From assembly GCA_009693865.1 (NCBI GenBank), contig SHWL01000027.1, positions 1 to 38,846 on the forward strand: 38,846 nucleotides of DNA, in the 5' to 3' direction. Each line of letters starts with the position of its first letter. Positions within the stretch are counted from its first letter, which is position 1. Of this stretch, positions 33,743 to 38,846 are shown piece after piece. A model generated the notes under the pieces. That model did not search any database. It worked only from the letters and a program-made list of their open reading frames with translations, and had not been told where the DNA came from. This DNA is from Acetobacteraceae bacterium (GTDB lineage: Bacteria; Pseudomonadota; Alphaproteobacteria; Acetobacterales; Acetobacteraceae). The position numbers were made by a program, and so were the translations under genes.

Positions 33743-35110
33743 ATGAACGCCATCGCCGAACGCAAGGGCTCCGGGCTGACCCGCCGTCTGGCTGAACAAG
33801 CCCGCACCCTCACCTTCGCCGCCATTCCTGGCGAGACCCGCGCCTGGGCGCGTCAATGCATCCTGGATACCATCGCCTGCGGCATCGCGGGCGCCTCGGA
33901 TGAACTGACCGAAATCCTGCTCGCCGAAATGGTGGAGCAAGGCGGGCATCCCGGCGCCGCGGTCTACGGTCACGCCGAACGCCTGCCCGCCGCCGCCGCC
34001 GCGCTGGTCAATGGCGCGGCGGCTCATGCTCTGGATTTCGACGATGTGAACCTGGCCATGCCCGGTCATCCCTCGGTCGCGATCCTGCCCGCGCTGCTGG
34101 CCTTGGCCGAGGAACGCGACTCCTCCGGCGCGGACGTCCTGACCGCTTTTGTCGCCGGGTACGAATTGGAGTGCCGTGTGGGCCGGGTGCTCGCGCCGGG
34201 TCATTACGATGTGCTGGGGTTCCATTCCACGGCGACGATCGGAAGCTTTGGCGCGGCGGCGGCGTGTGCCCATTTACTGGGCTTGGATCAGGAGCAATTC
34301 GTCGCGGCGTTGGGGATCGCAGGCACACAGGCGGCGGGCCTCAAGTCGATGTTCGGCACGATGTGCAAACCGTTGCACGCGGGTAAGGCGTCGTATCACG
34401 GCCTGATGGGCGCGAAGCTGGCAATGCGCGGGTTCACCAGCCGCGCGGATGTCCTCGAATGTCAGCAAGGGTTCGCCAGCACGCACAGCCCCGACTTCCA
34501 TCCAGACCGCGCGTTGGAAACGCCGATGCACGGCTGGTACATGCGGAGCAATTTGTTCAAATATCATGCCGCTTGCTACATGGTTCACTCGTCGATCGAA
34601 GCCGCCCGGAAACTGCGCGAGCAATTCGGCGTGACGCCTGATCGGGTCGAGCAAATCCGTGTCTCGCTGGAGGAATCCTGCGACAGGATTTGCAATATTC
34701 CCGCACCCAGAACCGGGTTGGAAGCAAAGTTTTCATTACGCCTGGCGACAGCGATGGGATTGTCGGGGATCGATACCGGACGCCTGTCGACTTATTCGGA
34801 AGCAGTGGCGACCGATCCTGGTTTGGTACGCTTGCGCGACAAGGTCGATCTCGACTTTAAAACCGGCATCCCAAATACCTTCGCCGAAATCGATCTGCTG
34901 CTGACCGACGGAACGCGACTGAGCGCCAGTCACGACGCGGGCATGGCGTCGGACGACACGGAAGGGCAGGGACGCCGCCTGGAGGAGAAATTCGCGGGCC
35001 TCGTCGAACCGGTGCTCGGCTCCAATCGATGCGCCGAACTGATATCCAGGATCGGCGAATTTGAAATGCTGCCGGACCTGCGCGAGCTGATGGCTTTGAC
35101 GGGCCGTTAG
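33743..35110 (+). CDS. MmgE/PrpD family protein (second of two)
   Basis: This is a cytosolic 2-methylcitrate-dehydratase-like protein of 455 residues. Family blocks are intact: ILDTIACGIAGASDE near the N-terminus, the DFDD stretch AAHALDFDDVNLAMPGHPS at about 90-110, GFHSTATIGSFGAAAA near 155, MFGTMCKPLHAGKASYHG near 205. It is related to the PrpD protein at 7914 but diverged well beyond a recent duplication. It sits between the crotonase gene and the MR-family gene on one strand. The stop (TAG at 35108-35110) is supplied by the left edge of a palindromic element, so the natural C-terminus could have been altered. The substrate is unknown. Confidence 0.88.
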   Translation: MNAIAERKGSGLTRRLAEQARTLTFAAIPGETRAWARQCILDTIACGIAGASDELTEILLAEMVEQGGHPGAAVYGHAERLPAAAAALVNGAAAHALDFDDVNLAMPGHPSVAILPALLALAEERDSSGADVLTAFVAGYELECRVGRVLAPGHYDVLGFHSTATIGSFGAAAACAHLLGLDQEQFVAALGIAGTQAAGLKSMFGTMCKPLHAGKASYHGLMGAKLAMRGFTSRADVLECQQGFASTHSPDFHPDRALETPMHGWYMRSNLFKYHAACYMVHSSIEAARKLREQFGVTPDRVEQIRVSLEESCDRICNIPAPRTGLEAKFSLRLATAMGLSGIDTGRLSTYSEAVATDPGLVRLRDKVDLDFKTGIPNTFAEIDLLLTDGTRLSASHDAGMASDDTEGQGRRLEEKFAGLVEPVLGSNRCAELISRIGEFEMLPDLRELMALTGR

Positions 35111-35281
35111 AGCAATTTTCGATCTGTTTGTATTGGGCCGGCATTCGCCAGGTTGTCATGGCCCGGCTTGTTGTTTGGGCCATCTGTTCCAGCACGGTTC
35201 AGCGACCGGTGGCCCGGACAAGCCGGGGCAAGACGAGGGAGGGGGGTCGTCCCGACGCAACCAAATCGGAAAACACTCTAA
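35107..35281. repeat. 175-bp imperfect palindromic element (MITE-like)
   Basis: Terminal repeats at 35107-35130 and 35258-35281 match at 18 of 24 positions in inverse orientation, both starting TTAGAG. The interior is also self-complementary: GTCATGGCCCGGCTTGT near 35155-35171 pairs with ACAAGCCGGGGCAAGAC near 35218-35234. It holds no gene and fills most of the gap between the PrpD and MR-family genes. It looks like a nonautonomous palindromic repeat; similar GGCCCGGCTTGT hairpins are frequent in alphaproteobacterial intergenic regions. Its first TAG ends the PrpD gene. Confidence 0.75.
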
Positions 35282-35391
35282 GGCAGTGGTTGCGGCGATC
35301 CTGGCGTGCTCGCTTTGGCTCGCTGCCTTGCCGCGACGCCATGCGCGTGCGAGATCTCGCGGATGACGGCCCAAGGTTTGGGGGAAATGCA

Positions 35392-36567
35392 ATGAAGATC
35401 ACGGGGATTGAGACGTTTCAAGCCGACGCGGGCTGGCGCATGTTTTCGTTCCTGAAGATCGTCACCGACGATGGCATCGTGGGCTGGTCGGAGTTCAATG
35501 AAAGTTTCGGCTCCGTTGGCCTGTCAGACGTGATCCGCGGCCTGTCACCCGTGCTGATCGGCCGCGATCCCCGCATGTTCGAGCAGGTGACTCAGCATCT
35601 GCATGTTCTGACACGGCAGTCGCGCGGCGGGCTTAATCAGCAGGCCATCGCCGCGATCGAGAACGCGTTGCTCGATGTGACCGGTAAGGCCTATGGCGTG
35701 CCGGTTTACGCGTTGTTCGGCGGGCCGGTGCGCGATCGCATTCCGGTTTACTGGTCGCATTTCGGCACCTACCGGGTCCGTAGCGCGGCGCTGATGGGCG
35801 TGCCGCCGCTGACCAGTTACGACGATCTCGCGCGGCACGCGGAGGAGGTCAAAAAGCTCGGGTTCCGTGCTTTGAAGACCAACATCATGCCGGCGGCGGC
35901 GAGCGGGTTGTCGTCGTTCGTTCCGGGTTTTGGGCGGAACGCCGGATGGCCGGAGCTGAACTGGGACAACAAACTGATTCTGGGTGTGACCAAACAGCTC
36001 ATGGCGATCAGGGACGCCGTGGGACCGGACATGGGCATCCATCTCGACATTAATTTCAACTTCAAAACAGAGGGCTTTAAACGGGTCGCCGACGCCGTCG
36101 CGCCCGTGAACCTGACCTGGCTTGAAATCGACACGCACGACGCGCCGGCTTTGGCGGAGATCAAGCGAGGCGCGCCGTGCCCCATTGCGTCCTGCGAAAC
36201 GTTGCATGGACGGCGGGAGTTCAAGCCGTTCTTCGATCATTACGCGACCGATGTCGCGATCATCGACGTTATCTGGAACGGGTTGAACGAATCCCTCAAG
36301 ATCGCGGCCATGGCCGATGTTTACGAGGTGAACGTCGCGCCGCATAACTTCTATGGCCATCTGTGCAGCGCGATCAGCGCCACGTTCAGCGCCATCGTGC
36401 CGAACTTCAGGGTCATGGAGCTGGACATCGACAGCGCGCCCTGGCGCGACGAGTTTTACACGGTCGTCCCAACGATCGAAAACGGTGAGTTCATCCTGCC
36501 AAAAGGCCCAGGATGGGGCATCGATGTGAATGAGACAGCGGTCCGGGCCCGGCCGCCGAAAAATTAA
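35392..36567 (+). CDS. Mandelate racemase/muconate lactonizing enzyme family protein (second of two)
   Basis: This enolase-superfamily enzyme has 391 residues, a capping domain and a Mg-binding barrel. Metal ligands are Asp219 (HLDINFN), Glu245 (WLEIDTHD) and Glu269 (SCETLHG). The first-face motif is Lys162-Thr-Asn164, with Asn in place of the second Lys of K-x-K. The second-face pair is Asp292 (IIDVIWNG) and His318 (APHNFYGHL), as in the MR subgroup. It probably dehydrates or epimerises a sugar acid or hydroxy acid. I chose ATG 35392 (MKITGIETF) because earlier codons fall in the palindromic-element region. It precedes the 2-hydroxyacid dehydrogenase by 12 bp. Its K-x-N motif differs from the K-x-R of the copy at 14317, so they should not share a substrate. 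Confidence 0.9.
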   Translation: MKITGIETFQADAGWRMFSFLKIVTDDGIVGWSEFNESFGSVGLSDVIRGLSPVLIGRDPRMFEQVTQHLHVLTRQSRGGLNQQAIAAIENALLDVTGKAYGVPVYALFGGPVRDRIPVYWSHFGTYRVRSAALMGVPPLTSYDDLARHAEEVKKLGFRALKTNIMPAAASGLSSFVPGFGRNAGWPELNWDNKLILGVTKQLMAIRDAVGPDMGIHLDINFNFKTEGFKRVADAVAPVNLTWLEIDTHDAPALAEIKRGAPCPIASCETLHGRREFKPFFDHYATDVAIIDVIWNGLNESLKIAAMADVYEVNVAPHNFYGHLCSAISATFSAIVPNFRVMELDIDSAPWRDEFYTVVPTIENGEFILPKGPGWGIDVNETAVRARPPKN

Positions 36568-36579
36568 AGGAGAAGACGC

Positions 36580-37626
36580 GTGGCGAAATATAAGATCGCG
36601 ACCCCGGCCGGGGCGAGTTTTACCGTCGCTGGAGGTGGATACGACCTCGAGATGGAACCTTTGGAAGGCATCGACGCGGAAATCGTCGAAGGACCGACCG
36701 ATGAGGATGGGTTTATTAAATTCGCTCAGGACGCCGACGCCATCTATGCGAAGGGCATCCGGATCACGAAAAAGATCATCGACGGTTTGCCCGCGAAATG
36801 CCGCGCGATCGTTCTCGGCTCAGTGGGCGTCGATAGCGTCGATGTCGTCGCGGCGACCGCGCGCGGCCTGCCGGTCACGAACTGCCCCGACACCTTCATC
36901 GAGGAAGTCGCCGATCACGCGATGATGCTGTTGCTCGCCAGTTTCCGCCGCACGTTGGAGCAGGACCGCATGGTGCGGGAGGGGCGGTGGAGCGAAGGCC
37001 GTCCGGAACTGCTGAAGATTCCGCGGTTGCAGGGGCAAACGCTTGGTCTGATCGCCTTCGGTCACGTCGCCCGCGCCGTCGCCAAGCGCGCGAAGCCCTT
37101 CGGTCTGCGTGTCATCGCTTATGACCCGTATATCGAGGAACTGGTGATGGTCGAGCACGGGGTCATTCCGTGCACCCTCGAGGAGGTTTTGGCGCAGTCG
37201 GACTTTGTGTCGATGCACGCGCCCGCGACGCCCGAGGCCGAGGGCATGCTGATGGAAAAGCATTTCCGGCAGATGAAAAAGACCGCCATCTTCATCAATA
37301 CCGGCCGCGGCCCGACGGTCCAGGAGGCGGGCTTGATCAAAGCCTTGCAGGAGGGTTGGATCGCCCATGCCGGCCTCGACGTGCTGGAAATCGAGCCGCC
37401 CGGCAACAACAATCCGATCCTCGGCATGGCGAACGTGACGCTCAGCGCGCACACCGCGTCAGCCTCCGCGCGTTTCGATCCGGCGCGCAAGCGGCATGTC
37501 GGGCGCGAACTGCAACTGATCCTTAACGGCAAGTGGCCGATGAGCTGCGTCAATCCGTCGGTGCTGATGAAATCCGATCTGCGCCGGTGGCAGCCGATTT
37601 CCATGGAACGTGGCCCGAACAGTTGA
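36580..37626 (+). CDS. D-2-hydroxyacid dehydrogenase with altered Rossmann motif
   Basis: This NAD(P)-dependent enzyme of 348 residues resembles the CtBP-like branch of D-2-hydroxyacid dehydrogenases. The GTG start has a strong ribosome site (AAAGGAGAAG). The active-site Arg is in INTGRGPTVQE, the Glu in LDVLEIEPP and the His in SAHTAS, so catalysis should be possible. The cofactor loop reads LIAFGHVARAVAKRA, where most members have GxGxxG. Both the first and third Gly are Ala here (AFGHVA), a notable change in NAD-binding geometry. It is the last gene of the five-gene rightward run, after the MR-family enzyme, and would oxidise or reduce its product. Confidence 0.88.
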   Translation: MAKYKIATPAGASFTVAGGGYDLEMEPLEGIDAEIVEGPTDEDGFIKFAQDADAIYAKGIRITKKIIDGLPAKCRAIVLGSVGVDSVDVVAATARGLPVTNCPDTFIEEVADHAMMLLLASFRRTLEQDRMVREGRWSEGRPELLKIPRLQGQTLGLIAFGHVARAVAKRAKPFGLRVIAYDPYIEELVMVEHGVIPCTLEEVLAQSDFVSMHAPATPEAEGMLMEKHFRQMKKTAIFINTGRGPTVQEAGLIKALQEGWIAHAGLDVLEIEPPGNNNPILGMANVTLSAHTASASARFDPARKRHVGRELQLILNGKWPMSCVNPSVLMKSDLRRWQPISMERGPNS

Positions 37627-37790
37627 ATAACCGTGGCACGCGGCGGGTGGTGGCGACCATCCGCCGCGGATAGGCTTCAAATTGGTTTCGGGTTATGTCC
37701 GCGGAACACCGGTATGCGCCGGTATCAGGCCGTTAAATGAAGCCCGCGTGAAATCTGCTCCATGTAATACCTCCGCTCGTTCATCACCGA

Positions 37791-37976
37791 ATGGAGTTTG
37801 GGACCGTGCTTCAATATGCAAAACTGTGGCTTAACCTTAAGTCAGATCGCCGAGCCGTTACCGCCCTCGAATACGGGCTGATCGCCGGCGTCATCGTCGC
37901 AACCATCGCCGTTGGCTTCGCCCTTTTGGCCAACAATCTGTCGGATAAATTCGAGGGCATTGGCGGCAGCTTGTAA
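37791..37976 (+). CDS. Flp-type IVb pilin
   Basis: This is a small pilin of 61 residues, the major-subunit type of Tad/Flp pili. A short basic leader (LKSDRRA) precedes VTALEYGLIAGVIVATIAV, the hydrophobic N-terminal helix with the key Glu27 at mature position 5. The residue before the cut is Ala22, where Gly is usual for prepilin peptidase. ATG 37791 is the listed start and a GTG at 37806 is an alternative. It ends GIGGSL, typical of the family. No prepilin peptidase, tadA or cpaB gene is in the window, so the assembly machine must be elsewhere. Confidence 0.85.
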   Translation: MEFGTVLQYAKLWLNLKSDRRAVTALEYGLIAGVIVATIAVGFALLANNLSDKFEGIGGSL

Positions 37977-37993
37977 GGCAGGGAAATCCTGCC
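37977..37993 (+). terminator. Short hairpin after the pilin gene
   Basis: GGCAGG and CCTGCC pair around the loop GAAAT immediately after the pilin stop codon. The stem is only six bp but GC-rich. No T run follows, so a terminator or mRNA-stabilising role is a guess. Confidence 0.35.
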
Positions 37994-38058
37994 GAAGAGC
38001 CTGGCGGTTCTGGTGTTATCCTCGTGGGAGACGCAAATCGGATGGGCTCGGTCAACGT

Positions 38059-38092
38059 GAGGGGTATGCCTACCGGGTAGGGCATGCCCCTC
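38059..38092. terminator. Longer hairpin between convergent pilin and lipoprotein genes
   Basis: GAGGGGTATGCC pairs with GGCATGCCCCTC (one G-U/mismatch), and inner TAC/GTA bases extend the stem. It ends 8 bp before the stop of the minus-strand lipoprotein gene. It could stop transcription from both sides. There is no T tract. Confidence 0.5.
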
Positions 38093-38100
38093 GCGCTGTA

Positions 38101-38667
38101 CTACCACCGGCGCCGGTGGCCGTGCCGCCAACCCCAACCCGTCCCAATCACGACTGTCGGGGCACCGACGTACGCGCCCCCGTAGTAAGGGGATGGGCCG
38201 GGACTGCTGGCGTGGTAGCCACCGGGCGGATTCTGCACCGAATTGCCCTGCGCGTACATGCACTGGGTGTAGCTGACATCGTAGCCTTGCTGCAGGTCGT
38301 ATGCAGACCGTTGCGCGCCACCAGAAGCGGCCGAGCCGCCAACCAAAGCGCCCATCGTGCCGCCGACCACGGCGCCTGAACCCATCTGGCCACTGAGCGA
38401 GCCCAGGGCCGCGCCAAGGCCCGCGCCAATGGCGGTGCCGATCACGGCTGTGCCTACCGCATTGTTCGTCGCCGCCTGAGCCCCCGCCGAGCCGCCGGTT
38501 TGGTCGTAGGCGAACTGACGGCAAATGGCGTCTTCCTGCTGGAATGTGCCGAAATCTTTCCCCGCGCCTGGTAGAGCCATGACCCTTGGCCCCGGAGGCG
38601 GCGCGACGGCGCAGGCACTCACGGCCAGAACCGACGCCATTCCGATGATCAAACGCGTGCGCGACAT
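38101..38667 (-). CDS. Glycine-zipper lipoprotein
   Basis: This envelope lipoprotein of 188 residues starts with MSRTRLIIGMASVLAVSAC, whose lipobox AVSAC puts the lipidated Cys at 19. A charged segment (FGTFQQEDAICRQFAYDQ) follows. Then comes a glycine-zipper region at about 72-112 (GTAVIGTAIGAGLGAALG, then GAVVGGTMGALVGG), with small residues every four positions as in YMGG/OmpA-linked glycine-zipper proteins. The tail, about 145-188, is rich in Gly, Pro, Tyr and His and ends RHGHRRRW. It probably sits in the outer or inner membrane and inserts its zipper there. The function is unknown. Confidence 0.85.
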   Translation of the reverse strand: MSRTRLIIGMASVLAVSACAVAPPPGPRVMALPGAGKDFGTFQQEDAICRQFAYDQTGGSAGAQAATNNAVGTAVIGTAIGAGLGAALGSLSGQMGSGAVVGGTMGALVGGSAASGGAQRSAYDLQQGYDVSYTQCMYAQGNSVQNPPGGYHASSPGPSPYYGGAYVGAPTVVIGTGWGWRHGHRRRW

Positions 38668-38776
38668 GATAGCGATCCTTTTGTCCCGGCCCCTGATGGC
38701 CCAGCAGTTCTCATTATGGCCAATGGTAGGGTTGGGGTTGAGGGCGTAGCGGAAATCGATTGTCAGAATGGCCTTT

Positions 38777-38846
38777 TCAGGAAGGCAGTGGTGGCGGTCT
38801 GATGAAGGCCAGGGTTGCCAGGATATCCTCCCAGGCAGGAAAGACC
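38777..38846 (-). CDS. Possible C-terminal end of a gene running off the window
   Basis: On the minus strand a frame is open from the right edge to a TGA at 38777-38779, reading FPAWEDILATLAF then IRPPPLPS. The hydrophobic and charged pattern is protein-like, and a TGA follows at the position expected for a gene upstream of the lipoprotein. It is only 22 codons, so it may be chance. Confidence 0.2.
   Translation of the reverse strand, partial: VFPAWEDILATLAFIRPPPLPS

Noticed and set aside
1..38846. CRISPR arrays, tRNA or rRNA genes, plasmid or phage origins
   Set aside because: I saw no regularly spaced repeats, no cloverleaf with a TTCGA-type loop in the gaps, and no phage structural genes.

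Overview
The window is high-GC DNA from an alphaproteobacterium, most likely of the Rhodospirillales/Acetobacteraceae type. That placement is an inference from codon use, the psd-pssA pair, and the large number of acid-degrading enzymes and solute importers. There is no rRNA, tRNA or CRISPR array that I can see. About 34 genes are supported, and most belong to scavenging and catabolism of organic acids, amides and sugars.

Layout. 1-2919: a leftward sugar ABC importer (binding protein, permease 1, permease 2) whose second permease is cut short by the end of an IS4-type insertion sequence at the left edge. 3228-6046: a ThDP-dependent enzyme overlapping an MFS transporter. 6052-6757: a scar in which the 3' end of an ArsR-type regulator (minus) abuts the 3' end of another MFS gene (plus), as if one deletion removed both 5' halves and their shared promoter. 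6834-13212: a secreted MetX-like hydrolase, an MmgE/PrpD protein, an S1/P1 nuclease, an accB-accC pair and a beta-hydroxyacid dehydrogenase. 13255-21169: a leftward amide and acid cluster with hydantoinase/oxoprolinase A and B, an N-acyl-D-amino-acid deacylase, an enolase-superfamily enzyme and a TRAP binding protein, interrupted by a rightward MAPEG gene.

21368-22549 is a lone, less GC-rich AAA ATPase with a winged-helix-like C-terminus. It ends inside a perfect 21-bp hairpin. 22811-27420 is a housekeeping island: pssA, psd, a small unknown gene, yraN, yifB and a coiled-coil gene. 27536-31589 holds a 2-hydroxyacid dehydrogenase and a two-gene ABC importer (ATPase plus fused double permease) with no binding protein. 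31822-37626 is a rightward five-gene catabolic run: serine hydrolase, enoyl-CoA hydratase, MmgE/PrpD, enolase-superfamily enzyme and 2-hydroxyacid dehydrogenase. A 175-bp imperfect palindromic element splits it. The right end has an orphan Flp-type pilin and a glycine-zipper lipoprotein.

How they work together (inference): the importers bring in acids, sugars or amides; the hydrolases release hydroxy acids; the enolase-superfamily enzymes dehydrate or epimerise them; and the dehydrogenases and PrpD/crotonase proteins finish the oxidation. No intact classical transcription regulator sits beside any of these clusters. The most unusual signals are structural: the IS truncation, the divergent-pair deletion scar, and two palindromic elements that both start TTAGAGCA and both supply the stop codon of the preceding gene. 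I found no convincing new multi-gene system. The lone AAA ATPase is the best candidate for something undescribed.
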